DNA of 64,000 nt from an uncultured Flavobacteriaceae bacterium. GTDB taxonomy: Bacteria > Bacteroidota > Bacteroidia > Flavobacteriales > Flavobacteriaceae. The translations under genes and the position numbers were made by a program. Where the stretch lies: assembly GCA_947494325.1 (NCBI GenBank), contig CANLUS010000002.1, positions 372,001-436,000 on the forward strand, written 5' to 3'. The notes under the pieces are model-generated. The model was not told where the DNA came from. It was given only the letters and a program-made list of their open reading frames with translations, and ran no database searches. The stretch's first letter is position 1. Every line of letters starts with the position of its first letter. Shown in pieces: positions 34,551 through 44,738 of this stretch.

Positions 34551-37500
34551 TTAAAACTTAACATTTAAATTAAAACCATAGCTTCTCGTAGATGGAACAC
34601 CAAAGTATTCTAAACCTTGAGAATTTCCAGCATTATATGCCGATTCGGGATCTATATTATCAATACTTCTTTTGATATAAAAAAGATTGGATGCAATTAC
34701 AGAAACATTCACACTTGTTAAAAATGTCTTCTCTAAGAACTTGTTAGGTAATCTATACCCAATACTTAGTTGACGTAATTTAATAAAATCTGAATCCTCT
34801 ACAAACTCTTCAGCAATATCATTTATTTCTCCCCAGTATGTTTGTAAATTTTCTGGAGCTACTGTTGTCGTAAAAGGTTGTCCAGTTGCACCGTCAATAC
34901 CAGAAACTGTAAGACCATTTTCACGTCCTTCTACCGTATCTTGGTGCAGACCCGTACCATATAATAATGTATTGGTACCTGAGAATATTTGTCCGCCGAA
35001 TTTCCCGTCTATCAAAACATTCATTGTGAAATTCTTAAATCTAAATGAGTTTGAAAAACCCATTGTTGTTGGAGGAACTCCTTGTCCTAATATTTTACGA
35101 GCACCTTCTCTTGCTCTAGGTACACCATCTCCGTCAATATCATAAATGATCGTTCCATTAGCGTCTCTTTCATACGACACACCGAATAAGGTTCCATAAT
35201 TTTCACCAACAATCTGTGCAACTCTAATGTTTCTAGTTCTTGGTTCATCTAAAAATAATGTACCACCTGTATCATTTGTTGCTTCAACAATTCCCTTATT
35301 GTTTGAGATATTAATACTTGAATTCCATGTGAAATTTTCCGTTTTAATTGGTGTTCCAGAAATCAACAATTCAATACCCTTATTACTAATTTCACCTAAA
35401 TTCGCTAGTGCACTACTAAATCCTGAAGTTTGAGAAGCCGAAACTCCAACAATATCTCCAATAGTTTCATTTGAATAATAAGCAAAATCGAACGCCAACC
35501 TGTTGTTTAACAATCGTGCATCAAAACCTACTTCAAATTCATTCTTTTCGAATGGTGTAATATTCTCATTTGGAATCTGACCTCCATTTACTCTTCCCGT
35601 TGGTTGTCCTAAGAAACTTTGTCCAAAAATTTCATACGTTAACGATAAAGAATATGGATCTGGAGCTCCACCTGCTACCTGAGAATAACTACCTCTTAAT
35701 TTTAGGAAGTTAATTGCTGATGGCAACTCTAATGCCTCTGAGAGAATAACACTTGCATTTATCGAAGAATAAAAATCATCATTCGGAGTTGTTTTCCCTG
35801 GGAATGATAACGTTGAGAACCAGTCATTTCTACCTGTAAAAGTTAAATATGCCCATTTGTTGTATCCTAGCTCAACCGAGCCATATAACGATCCAATTTT
35901 AATTTCACTAAAACTTCTACTTCTAGACTGAGATAGCGTATTACTTAAATCTTCTAAGCCTGGCACAATAAAATCACCACCACCTAGATTCAACTGTTCA
36001 CGTTTTTGAGTATTACTATTCGCACCGACCAGTGCATTTATGGAAAAATTATCGTTAATATCTTTCTCAGCTCCCAAAATGATATCTGCATCTACTTGCG
36101 TATATCTTCGTTCTTCTTCGTTAATACTTCCGTTAGGCTGAAATCCAGTTCCAAAAGGTGTAACACCTACACTTTTTCGTGTAGAATGATCTACTCCCAT
36201 TCGACCAGTGATATACAACCAATCTAAAATATCATAACGTAACGAAGTTGATGCTACAATTCTGTTTCGCACATCTTCATTTCTGAAGTTAAATGCAGCG
36301 AAATAAGGGTTTTGTGAAAATATATTACTTGAATATCCTCTTTCACTACCATCTTCGTTGGTTGCAGGTAACAAGGTTCGAACATCTAAGTTACCCGGTA
36401 AAAGAGCAACAGTAAAGTTGGCATTACCTGGTGAATCAGATAGTCGAGGTCTATTTCTTACATTTTCTATTGAATATTTAGCATTTACAGATGTAGTCAA
36501 CTTTTTCGCCAAGACACTACTCGCGTTTAAGGAAAACGTCTTTCTATTCAATCCAGAATTAGGAAGAACATCATCATTAGAAAAATCGGATACTGAAAAA
36601 CGATAATTTGAATTTTCTGTACTATTAGATAATGCTACCGTTGTAATATAAGTTTCACCTGTTCTATAAAACGCATCTACATTATTTCCTACATATGAAT
36701 AAGGCCTTGAAACGCCATCAAATTGCACTACACTTGTTCCATCAAATCGTGGTCCCCATGAAGAAATTCCTGCATCTAAAGCCTCTTGTTGGCTGCCTGG
36801 CTTAGCTCCTCGAACACCTTGACCGTATTGGGTTTGAAAATCTTGTAATGAAGTGTCAACATTATCAAAAGTTATTTGACTGCTAATTTCAACACCAAAG
36901 CCTTTTTGAGATTTTCCTGATTTTGTTGTCACAATAATTACACCGTTAGAAGCTCTAGAACCGTATAATGCTGAAGCGGCTCCACCTTTTAAGACACTTA
37001 CAGATTCAATATCATCTGGACTCAAACTAGAGATTCCATCACCTCCGTCATTACCTCCCCAAAGACTTGCAGAACCATTGTTATCATTTCCGATTGGAAT
37101 TCCATCAACTACGTATAAAGGTTGATTCCCTCCAGCCAATGAACTCGCACCACGAATGATTACTCTACTCGAACCTCCCGCTCCAGTAGCATTTTGAGTA
37201 ATATTTACACCGGCAATTTTACCTTGTAATGAGTTTATGGCATTAGGAGTTTTAATTGCGGAAATGGCATCCCCACCAACTTGAGTCAACGAATAACCTA
37301 AAGCTTTCGTTTCCTTTTTAATACCAAGTGCGGTCACAACAACCTCATCTAGGGCTTCTGTACCTTCTTCTAAGGCCACATTGATAACAGATTCTGAGCC
37401 TACCGTAATTTCTTTTGTAATGTACCCGAGAAATGAAAACTGCAATACTGCACCTTCACCAGATACGTCTATAGAATAATTACCATCGATATCAGAAGTT

Positions 37501-37658
37501 ACTCCATTCGAAGTACCTTTTTCAAGGACCGTCACACTAGGTAGTGTGATCCCGTCATTGCTATCGGTAATAGTTCCAGTTATTGTCTTTTGGGCCATGA
37601 TGCTTTGGGCACCTAACAGCAAAACCAAAGACAATAGCTTTAGTACTTTTTGGATCAT
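34551..37658 (-). CDS. SusC-like TonB-dependent outer-membrane transporter
   Basis: The 1035-residue protein has a signal peptide, a carboxypeptidase-regulatory-like domain (about 23-105: TITGTITDSNDGITLPSVTV) and a TonB-box-like stretch DEVVVTALG. The plug domain follows (KGGAASALYGSRASNGVIIVTTKSG), then a 22-strand barrel ending NLNVKF. It has no N-terminal STN domain, so signalling through an anti-sigma factor is not indicated. It imports oligosaccharides with SusD. It is the first gene of the SusC-SusD-ASPIC unit. The 258-bp upstream region contains copy 2 of the conserved element. Confidence 0.97.
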   Translation of the reverse strand: MIQKVLKLLSLVLLLGAQSIMAQKTITGTITDSNDGITLPSVTVLEKGTSNGVTSDIDGNYSIDVSGEGAVLQFSFLGYITKEITVGSESVINVALEEGTEALDEVVVTALGIKKETKALGYSLTQVGGDAISAIKTPNAINSLQGKIAGVNITQNATGAGGSSRVIIRGASSLAGGNQPLYVVDGIPIGNDNNGSASLWGGNDGGDGISSLSPDDIESVSVLKGGAASALYGSRASNGVIIVTTKSGKSQKGFGVEISSQITFDNVDTSLQDFQTQYGQGVRGAKPGSQQEALDAGISSWGPRFDGTSVVQFDGVSRPYSYVGNNVDAFYRTGETYITTVALSNSTENSNYRFSVSDFSNDDVLPNSGLNRKTFSLNASSVLAKKLTTSVNAKYSIENVRNRPRLSDSPGNANFTVALLPGNLDVRTLLPATNEDGSERGYSSNIFSQNPYFAAFNFRNEDVRNRIVASTSLRYDILDWLYITGRMGVDHSTRKSVGVTPFGTGFQPNGSINEEERRYTQVDADIILGAEKDINDNFSINALVGANSNTQKREQLNLGGGDFIVPGLEDLSNTLSQSRSRSFSEIKIGSLYGSVELGYNKWAYLTFTGRNDWFSTLSFPGKTTPNDDFYSSINASVILSEALELPSAINFLKLRGSYSQVAGGAPDPYSLSLTYEIFGQSFLGQPTGRVNGGQIPNENITPFEKNEFEVGFDARLLNNRLAFDFAYYSNETIGDIVGVSASQTSGFSSALANLGEISNKGIELLISGTPIKTENFTWNSSINISNNKGIVEATNDTGGTLFLDEPRTRNIRVAQIVGENYGTLFGVSYERDANGTIIYDIDGDGVPRAREGARKILGQGVPPTTMGFSNSFRFKNFTMNVLIDGKFGGQIFSGTNTLLYGTGLHQDTVEGRENGLTVSGIDGATGQPFTTTVAPENLQTYWGEINDIAEEFVEDSDFIKLRQLSIGYRLPNKFLEKTFLTSVNVSVIASNLFYIKRSIDNIDPESAYNAGNSQGLEYFGVPSTRSYGFNLNVKF

Positions 37659-37723
37659 AATTTTATATGTTTAGATTAGTATTACCTAAAATAAGTGAAA
37701 AAGAAAGACATCATCTGAATAAT

Positions 37724-37736
37724 TTCGACCAATGAC
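37724..37736 (-). promoter_or_regulatory. Conserved PUL element, copy 2, upstream of SusC
   Basis: TTCGACCAATGAC (plus-strand reading) lies 66 nt upstream of the SusC start. It matches copies 1 and 3 at TTCGACCRATRRC, in the same orientation relative to the regulated gene. Confidence 0.55.
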
Positions 37737-37916
37737 ATTTCATTTACGCTAAACAACAAGCATTTAATAAATGTGTTAATGAATCTATATTTTGTTCAGT
37801 GTTTGTGGCTAATTTTAGCAATTAAACAGCTCAAAAAATGAGAAATATTTAACTATGGTTACAATTCAATAGAATGAATATTCTATTTAAACAGGAGTTC
37901 TGAAACATTCTGTGCA

Positions 37917-40148
37917 TTAGTCTGTAACAATTTTTAAGTAAGTTCCGTTTGAAATTGCTTTATGCTTTAAAAAGTAGTTCTTATGTAACTTTCCATTAAA
38001 GTACATTTTCTGAATGCGCTGATTGTTGTTCCCTTCTTTTTCAATAACAAATCTGTCACTATTGTAGTACGTATCATCGAGGGTTATGGTAATCTTATCA
38101 AATACTGGAATAGTAATCGCATATATTGGTTGTGCCGGACTAACGGGGTATATGCCCATCATTGTATACACCAACCAAGCAGACATAGTACCTGTATCAT
38201 CGTTTCCAGGTAATCCATCGGGAGTGTTTTTGAAATAGGTATTCATAAGCTCTTGCACTTTTTTTTGTGTTTTCCATTCTTGACCTTTTACGTAATTAAA
38301 TAAAAATGGATACCCAATATCAGGTTCATTCGCCATATCGAACTGATTCAAATCAAACACTTTTTCAAGTTGCTTAACATATGCCTTTTTTCCACCCATT
38401 AATTTCATCAACCCCTTTACATCATGAGCAACCATAAATGTATATTGCCACGAGTTACCTTCAATAAATCCTAAATTTTTTTGAAAATTTGCACCAGTTT
38501 CAGGGCTAAATGGCACAACCCATGAATTATCTTCGTTCTTTGGTCTTAGCAGATTGAATTCCTTGTCAAAAAGCTTTCTATATGAAACTGATCGTTTTCG
38601 ATATCGTTTTTCATCTTCTTCTTCATTTAATTCTTTAGCAAGTTGCGCAATGGCAAAGTCAGTTATATTGTATTCTTGGGTTGTGGAAACTGATCCGCTT
38701 TTTGTCGATGCAGTTGTTAAATAACCTCTTTTTATATACTCTTTGATTCCAGGTCTTAAGGCATTATTCTTTAGCTGTGTCGCACTTTTGATCATTGCTT
38801 CATACGCTTTTTCAATATCAAAGTCCCGTATTCCTCTTACATAAGTATCGGCTATGACAATCCCTGCTGGATCTCCTACCATGGTTGTTGTCTCGGTAGC
38901 ATTTAATTCCCATTTTGGTAACCAACCGCTTTCGTCATAAATCTGTAACATACTCTTAACCATATCAGATTGCTGCTTTGGATAAACAAGAGACATCAAT
39001 GCATGCAGATTCCTATAAGTATCCCAGAATGAAAAAACTGTAAATCGCTGACCTGTTGTTTTACCTCTTTCTCTCGTGGCCATTTTAGGATAGTCTCCAT
39101 TAACATCATTCAGAATATTGGGATGAATAAGTGTATGATATAAAGCAGTATAAAAAATAATTTTATCATCTTTCGAACCTCCTTCAACCTTAATTCGAGA
39201 AAGTTTATCATTCCAACTAGAACTTGTTTTATTCTCTATTTCTTGAAAGGATAAATCAGTTGTCTCCTTTTCTAAATTTTCCCTTGCGTTTTTTATACTT
39301 ACATAAGACACCCCTATTTTCACTTCTACCTCCGTTGGTACCTTAAAATTATACCTAAAGTAGCTTCCGATACTATCTCCCAATACTTCTTTATGATAAT
39401 TTTTATAGATTCGATTTTTACCATTATATCCCATCCATTGAGCTTCTACACCTTTTTCAAGTCGTGATTTCTTCCAAACTCCGAACTCATCGGCTTTATG
39501 GCTAAACTTTGCCACAAAGTAAACCGGGTAAGATTCTTCGGGCTTGTAATAACAAAAACTCCCAACATTTCTTATACCTTCTACTTCCGTATCAGACACA
39601 ATTTTAATCATCCCTCCTTGTTCGTTTGTAAGCCCTAAACCTAAATTAATAAGAATATTTGCCTCCCCTTTAGGAAATGAATATTTCGAAATTCCAACCC
39701 GCGTCGTAGCAGTAGTTTCTACTTTAACATTATATTTATCAAGAGTTGTGCTATAATATCCTGCTTTTGCAATTTCATTATGGTAAGTACTTCCATACTC
39801 TAGATGATTCGTCTTTAAATCTCCTGTTGTTGGCATCATTAGAATAACCCCTAAATCTGGACAACCAACTCCACTCAGGTTTACATGCGAGAAACCTGTC
39901 AAAAAAGTATTTTCATAAACATAGGGATTCGAAAGCCATCGACTGTCTTTTTCTAATGGTAAGTTTTGAGGTCCTGCAACGTTGAAAGGTGAAACACTAA
40001 CCATTCCTCTAGGCGCAATGGCACCTGGATTTGTTGCCCCAAAGTTAGAGGTCCCAATAAACGGATTTACAAATTCTACTGGTTCTTGTGAGAATCCTGA
40101 ACGGACAGTCATTAAAACTATAATTAAGATTAGAAAGTTTCTTTGCAT
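37917..40148 (-). CDS. GH92 alpha-mannosidase (first of three)
   Basis: The 743-residue exo-alpha-mannosidase has a signal peptide (ending SGFSQ) and no lipobox Cys, so it is probably periplasmic. It shows the GH92 blocks VNPFIGTSNFGATNPGAIAPRGMVSVSPF, FWDTYRNLHALMSL, EGNSWQYTFMVAHD and GNDDTGTMSAW (648-658). GH92 enzymes are calcium-dependent and release alpha-mannose from N-glycans or mannan. It lacks the C-terminal NWG ending seen in the other two copies. It is the last gene of the seven-gene operon that starts with the PSD1-type cytochrome gene. Confidence 0.95.
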   Translation of the reverse strand: MQRNFLILIIVLMTVRSGFSQEPVEFVNPFIGTSNFGATNPGAIAPRGMVSVSPFNVAGPQNLPLEKDSRWLSNPYVYENTFLTGFSHVNLSGVGCPDLGVILMMPTTGDLKTNHLEYGSTYHNEIAKAGYYSTTLDKYNVKVETTATTRVGISKYSFPKGEANILINLGLGLTNEQGGMIKIVSDTEVEGIRNVGSFCYYKPEESYPVYFVAKFSHKADEFGVWKKSRLEKGVEAQWMGYNGKNRIYKNYHKEVLGDSIGSYFRYNFKVPTEVEVKIGVSYVSIKNARENLEKETTDLSFQEIENKTSSSWNDKLSRIKVEGGSKDDKIIFYTALYHTLIHPNILNDVNGDYPKMATRERGKTTGQRFTVFSFWDTYRNLHALMSLVYPKQQSDMVKSMLQIYDESGWLPKWELNATETTTMVGDPAGIVIADTYVRGIRDFDIEKAYEAMIKSATQLKNNALRPGIKEYIKRGYLTTASTKSGSVSTTQEYNITDFAIAQLAKELNEEEDEKRYRKRSVSYRKLFDKEFNLLRPKNEDNSWVVPFSPETGANFQKNLGFIEGNSWQYTFMVAHDVKGLMKLMGGKKAYVKQLEKVFDLNQFDMANEPDIGYPFLFNYVKGQEWKTQKKVQELMNTYFKNTPDGLPGNDDTGTMSAWLVYTMMGIYPVSPAQPIYAITIPVFDKITITLDDTYYNSDRFVIEKEGNNNQRIQKMYFNGKLHKNYFLKHKAISNGTYLKIVTD

Positions 40149-40211
40149 AGTACGATTTTAGGTTCACTGGGTTATCCTTTGCTGAAGCTTTAGAACAATG
40201 ATTTAACAACC

Positions 40212-40231
40212 CATAAGAACGAATTCTTATG
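40212..40231 (-). other. UUCG-loop hairpin between two GH92 genes
   Basis: On the minus strand CATAAGAA, TTCG, TTCTTATG form an 8-bp stem closed by a very stable TTCG tetraloop directly after the upstream GH92 stop. There is no T-run, so it more likely protects or processes the mRNA than ends it. Confidence 0.5.
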
Positions 40232-42565
40232 TTATTTTTTAATCTCGCTAGGAGTTGAAGTACTCAACGAATACGGCACATTTTCTGGCTGACTACCCCA
40301 ATTCATATTTGGTGTTGCGGACATCTCAAACTTTAGACTTCCGCCATTTTGAATCGCATCGAAATCAATAAAAGTATGATTGTATGATGCTCCATTTAAA
40401 GAAGCTCCTTTAATATAATAATTGGACTTCAAATTGTTAATGGCACTAATTTCAAAGGTATTTCCATTTTGCAATTTTAAAGTTGCTTTATCAAACAATG
40501 GACTTCCAATTACATATTGATCTATTCCTGGGGTCACTGGATAGAAACCGAGTGCACTAAACACATACCAAGCAGAAGTTTGTCCGTTATCTTCATCTCC
40601 GCAATAACCATCTGGTGTTGCCGCATATAAATTTACTAATACATCTCTAATTTTCTCTTGAGCCTTATAAGATGCGTTCACATAATTATATAAATAAATC
40701 ATATGCTGTATGGGTTGATTTCCATGAGCATAATTACCCATATTTACAATTTGCATTTCTCTAATTTCATGAATCGTAAAGCCATAATACGAAGCATCGA
40801 AATCTGGTGACATATTAAATACCTCATCCAATTTATTTTCGAAACCTTTTTCACCTCCCATCAATTCAATAAGGCCATTGATATCATGAAATACCGACCA
40901 AGTGTAATGCAGACTATTTCCTTCCGTAAAGGCATCTCCCCATTTTAATGGATTAAAAGGTGCCTGAAAATTACCATCTTCATTTTTACCTCGCATCCAT
41001 TTGGTTTCAGGATCAAAAACCTTTTTATAGTTTAGAGATTTTTCGAAATACTTCTTGGCAATTTCTTTTTTACCCAATTTTTCTGCCATTTGAGCTATGG
41101 TAAAGTCGGCATACGCATATTCTAAAGTTCTTGCTACGTTCTCATTGACTTGAATATTATAAGGAACATACCCCAATTTATTATAATAATCTAATCCAGC
41201 TCTTCCAACAGAGTTTACCGGTCTACCTTCACTCACCGTTGCATTTTTTAGCATAGCTTCAAAGAGCACATCAGCATTTACATCACCCACTCCTTTTAAA
41301 AAAGCATCAGCAATTATCGGAGCTGAATTAGACCCGATCATACAATCTCTATGCCCTGGACTCGCCCATTCAGGTAGCCAACCGGATTCTTTATAAGTAT
41401 TCGCTAAACCTTCCATGATCTTCTCATTTAATTCGGGGTACATCATATTAAAAAATGGAAACACAGCCCTAAAAGTATCCCAAAAACCATTATCTGTAAA
41501 CATATAACCTGGTAAGACTTCTCCGTTATACGGACTATAATGCATCACTTTGTTGTTTGCGTCTAGCTCATAGAATTTTCTTGGAAACAAGAGTACTCTG
41601 TATAAACTAGAATAAAAAGTCTTAATGTTATCGCCATTGTCATCTTCAACTACAATTCTACTTAATTCTTTCTCCCAAGCTTCTTTTGCCTTTGATTTAG
41701 TCATGTCGAAAGAATCATTCCCAATTTCTCGATCTAGATTCAATTGCGCTTGCTCTGGGCTTATAAATGAAGATGCCACCTTTACATGTATGGCTTCTCC
41801 CCTTTTAGTTTTAAATCCGATGATTGCTCCTACATGTTCGCCTTCGCTCTCACTTGAATTCTCTTTGAGTTTCCAGTCATTTTCCCAGGTATGATTTAAA
41901 TCGAAATCTTTATCGAATTGTGCAACAAAATAATTGTGAAAATTCTCTGGTACACCGCCACTATTATTACGACAATACCCTATTATTTTTCGTTCCGAAG
42001 GAATTACCTTCACCATAGATCCTTTAAAAAAAGCATCTAACATGATATAGGCCTCTTCTGTTTCAGGAAACGTAAATTTAAAATGAGCAGCTCTTTCTGT
42101 AGGAGTTACTTCGGCTACAACGTCATAATCTGCCAAGTAGGTTTTGTAGTGATATGGTTTTACAGTTTCAGCTTTGTGAGAAAACCAAGAAGCTCTCTCG
42201 TCTTCTTTGAATTTAAGCTTTCCTGTAACGGCCATTAAAGAAAAGGCTGCATAGTCGTTAATCCACGGACTCGGTTGATGCGTTTGCTTAATCCCTCTGA
42301 TTTTGTTTTCATCATATTTATAGGTCCATCCATCTCCCATTTTTGAGGTCATTGGTGTCCAAAAATTCATACCCCAAGGGGTGGCAATTGCTGGATAGGT
42401 ATTGCCATTAGACAATTCAAAAGAAGAATCTGTGCCCATTAACGGATTCACATAATCTACAAGAGCCACCTCTTCTTGCGGCGTACTTTCGCTGTCACGA
42501 TTGATCTTCTTACAGGAAACAAGCATCATCGTTAACAGGATACTAAAAAATGTAATCTTCTTCAT
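40232..42565 (-). CDS. GH92 alpha-mannosidase lipoprotein (second of three)
   Basis: The 777-residue lipoprotein (signal MKKITFFSILLTMMLVSC) is a GH92 enzyme: VDYVNPLMGTDSSFELSNGNTYPAIATPWGMNFW, FWDTFRAVFPFFNMMYPE, EGNSLHYTWSVFHDINGLIELMGG and GDEDNGQTSAW (656-666). In this last motif the Asn and Cys of the common GNEDCGQMSAW are replaced by Asp and Asn, and EGN is followed by SLHY rather than AWQY. It may have different linkage specificity from its two paralogues. It is probably surface or periplasmic and sits 43 nt after the cytochrome gene in the same operon. Confidence 0.95.
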   Translation of the reverse strand: MKKITFFSILLTMMLVSCKKINRDSESTPQEEVALVDYVNPLMGTDSSFELSNGNTYPAIATPWGMNFWTPMTSKMGDGWTYKYDENKIRGIKQTHQPSPWINDYAAFSLMAVTGKLKFKEDERASWFSHKAETVKPYHYKTYLADYDVVAEVTPTERAAHFKFTFPETEEAYIMLDAFFKGSMVKVIPSERKIIGYCRNNSGGVPENFHNYFVAQFDKDFDLNHTWENDWKLKENSSESEGEHVGAIIGFKTKRGEAIHVKVASSFISPEQAQLNLDREIGNDSFDMTKSKAKEAWEKELSRIVVEDDNGDNIKTFYSSLYRVLLFPRKFYELDANNKVMHYSPYNGEVLPGYMFTDNGFWDTFRAVFPFFNMMYPELNEKIMEGLANTYKESGWLPEWASPGHRDCMIGSNSAPIIADAFLKGVGDVNADVLFEAMLKNATVSEGRPVNSVGRAGLDYYNKLGYVPYNIQVNENVARTLEYAYADFTIAQMAEKLGKKEIAKKYFEKSLNYKKVFDPETKWMRGKNEDGNFQAPFNPLKWGDAFTEGNSLHYTWSVFHDINGLIELMGGEKGFENKLDEVFNMSPDFDASYYGFTIHEIREMQIVNMGNYAHGNQPIQHMIYLYNYVNASYKAQEKIRDVLVNLYAATPDGYCGDEDNGQTSAWYVFSALGFYPVTPGIDQYVIGSPLFDKATLKLQNGNTFEISAINNLKSNYYIKGASLNGASYNHTFIDFDAIQNGGSLKFEMSATPNMNWGSQPENVPYSLSTSTPSEIKK

Positions 42566-42608
42566 ACTTTAACTTTATATCATTTAATAAGTAATACTTA
42601 CTAAAGCA

Positions 42609-44738
42609 TTACCATAAGTAAATTTCATCAACAAACATCCACGCTGCAGTACCGGCACCTGGATGCCATTTCGGTAATACTTTAAAGTTTTTGACGATTA
42701 TCTTAAAATATCGAGCTGATGTACTCGGAATTTTGAGTGTTACTTTTTTTAGTTCAGGTCCACCTCCACCTTGTCCTTTTCTAGAAATCTTAACTGCTCC
42801 TAATTTTTTGAACGTACCATTTTTATCATTTGATGCGTATACTTCAAGTGCTTTTGGAAAAAAAATGTAATTGGCAACATTCTCTAAACAGTTTATAGAT
42901 ATATTATCGACAGTCTTTTCAACTCCTAAATCAATTGTCGTATTTATATCAAATCCGAGAAAGCCAGTCCATTGACTATCTTTGAATGATAGTCCCCCTT
43001 CTTCTAAATCAAATAATTCACCAGCGTTTGGATAGCGAACATCAGGTTTATCCACTATAGTGAAACTAGGTACTGAATGTTTAATTTTGACATATTCTAC
43101 CGTTGCAGTTTCGCTAGGTAACCAACCCTTTTTAAATGCCGCAATTTTCAAGGTTTTAGAATTATTAAGAACAAGTTGATCTTTAAATAGTTGCGAAGTA
43201 GAATCTGGCTCCTCACCGTTTAGCGTATAACGCAATTCTATGTTCTTCAATTTGCTTTCTATATTTAAATTTATAGAATCAACAAACAGCGTATTTGCAG
43301 GCGTTATTATAGGTCCCTCTAACCTACTTATTTCAACAAAGCCTTCTTGAATATCATTTTGAATTTTTACCTCATATTCTGATGCTAGTCTATTTGCTGT
43401 TTCTCTATCAACTCTGGTTTTCCAAGAATAGATTTGTCGCGGTTGGATTTCTTTTAACAGTTCTTCGAGACCTATATTCGAAATTGCAGTGTTATATACG
43501 TTAAGTACTTCTAAATTTTTTAAACTTTTTAAATTCTTGAGGGATTTGTCTGTAATCTTCGAACTATTTAGGCGCAGTGATCTTAAGTTTTTAAGCTTCT
43601 TTAACACGCCTGTCATCTGATCGGTTATTTCTATATCATCAAGGTCTAGCTCTACAATTTGTTCTTTTAAGGCAGTAAGTTTGGCAATAGTATTATTTGT
43701 TGGCAATTGCTCAAGGAGTTTCACATTTAACTCAGCCTTTCCTGGCACGAGCTCTAACACTCTGAAACCAGCCTCTCTTACCTCATTTATGTTGCTTCTA
43801 GATGCTTTGGAGATATTAACTTTATTAAATACCAAATAGTTATTGAGTAACTTTATTACCGTATCATTTTGTGCATTCGTAACATAATTATCAAAATCTA
43901 GACCTTCTTCGATCCATTTTTCTATGAGTTTTATCTCATCTTTAGTTAACTGTTCTTTACCTTCAGGAGGCATATGATCTTCATCAGTTATTGGTAGGAG
44001 TAACTGCTCATATAGCAAACTTTTATGCGCATTTCCTGCAAGCAATACTTCACCACTTTCGCCACCGCTCAATATGTCCATTTTAGATACTAAAGATAAG
44101 TCGCCTTTTCTTTTTGTAGTGTTATGACATTGTACACATTTTTTATCCAAAATTTTAACGATGACGTCATTGTACATTCGTAAACTGTCAACGACTTCAA
44201 TGGTGCGCTCTTTTTTAGCTGGAACCGCATATTCTGTCAAAAAATTATCGCCATGAGTAAGTACGCTTCCAAAGTGACCAGCAACACTAATACTCACAAG
44301 CGACAGTACAAATAAGGGTAGAAAGGTTTTGGACGCTTTAAAGTTTTCTTTTCGACTTAATAAAAACAACACTGTTGTCAATAATGCCGTCAATATCCCA
44401 GTATAAAAATGAAGATCCAAGGTTTCTTCCTGATAGCCACCTTCTAAGGATAGAAAATAACCCAAAACACTCGTGATGATTGAAAAAAACGCTGAAAATC
44501 CCAAGATATTTCTCACTGTAGTTGCTGGGTAGTTATTTTGAAAACGACCCAGAATATCAATGAAAAAAGCAACCACTAAAGCTCCTATAGGCAAGTGCAG
44601 CAATAAAGGGTGAAAGCGTCCAAAAAACAGAATTATACGAGGTGCTTCATCCCCAGTATCCGCATGCACATAACTTGAACTTAGCACTAAAAACATGAAG
44701 AGTATAACTCTTTTGTATATCTGATTAGTTTTTTCCAT
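42609..44738 (-). CDS. Membrane cytochrome c with DUF2231, LRR, chitobiase-like and discoidin-like domains
   Basis: The 709-residue fusion has, in order: a first hydrophobic segment (11-26), a DUF2231-like membrane domain with four helices (41-155; RFHPLLLHLPIGAL, H43 and H48), a planctomycete-type cytochrome c domain with CVQCH at 201-205 and a possible Met ligand in HMPPEG (256), leucine-rich repeats (about 365-430), a chitobiase-like (CHB_HEX) beta domain (about 485-550), and a galactose-binding-like C-terminus (575-709). It would anchor a heme-carrying, sugar-binding protein in the inner membrane. Its start overlaps the stop of the next upstream gene by one base. Confidence 0.85.
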   Translation of the reverse strand: MEKTNQIYKRVILFMFLVLSSSYVHADTGDEAPRIILFFGRFHPLLLHLPIGALVVAFFIDILGRFQNNYPATTVRNILGFSAFFSIITSVLGYFLSLEGGYQEETLDLHFYTGILTALLTTVLFLLSRKENFKASKTFLPLFVLSLVSISVAGHFGSVLTHGDNFLTEYAVPAKKERTIEVVDSLRMYNDVIVKILDKKCVQCHNTTKRKGDLSLVSKMDILSGGESGEVLLAGNAHKSLLYEQLLLPITDEDHMPPEGKEQLTKDEIKLIEKWIEEGLDFDNYVTNAQNDTVIKLLNNYLVFNKVNISKASRSNINEVREAGFRVLELVPGKAELNVKLLEQLPTNNTIAKLTALKEQIVELDLDDIEITDQMTGVLKKLKNLRSLRLNSSKITDKSLKNLKSLKNLEVLNVYNTAISNIGLEELLKEIQPRQIYSWKTRVDRETANRLASEYEVKIQNDIQEGFVEISRLEGPIITPANTLFVDSINLNIESKLKNIELRYTLNGEEPDSTSQLFKDQLVLNNSKTLKIAAFKKGWLPSETATVEYVKIKHSVPSFTIVDKPDVRYPNAGELFDLEEGGLSFKDSQWTGFLGFDINTTIDLGVEKTVDNISINCLENVANYIFFPKALEVYASNDKNGTFKKLGAVKISRKGQGGGGPELKKVTLKIPSTSARYFKIIVKNFKVLPKWHPGAGTAAWMFVDEIYLW

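Noticed and set aside
34541-34564. Upstream ATG for the SusD gene at 34564
   Set aside because: It overlaps SusC and spoils the lipoprotein signal that begins at the ATG at 34540.
33062-37658. Bioinformatic expectation of an ECF sigma/anti-sigma control for SusC
   Set aside because: SusC has no STN domain and no sigma or anti-sigma gene is present in the window.
37703-37760. A 21-bp direct repeat of the conserved element at SusC, as expected for LytTR sites
   Set aside because: The best second site (near 37747) agrees at about half the bases, and none is seen at the other three copies.
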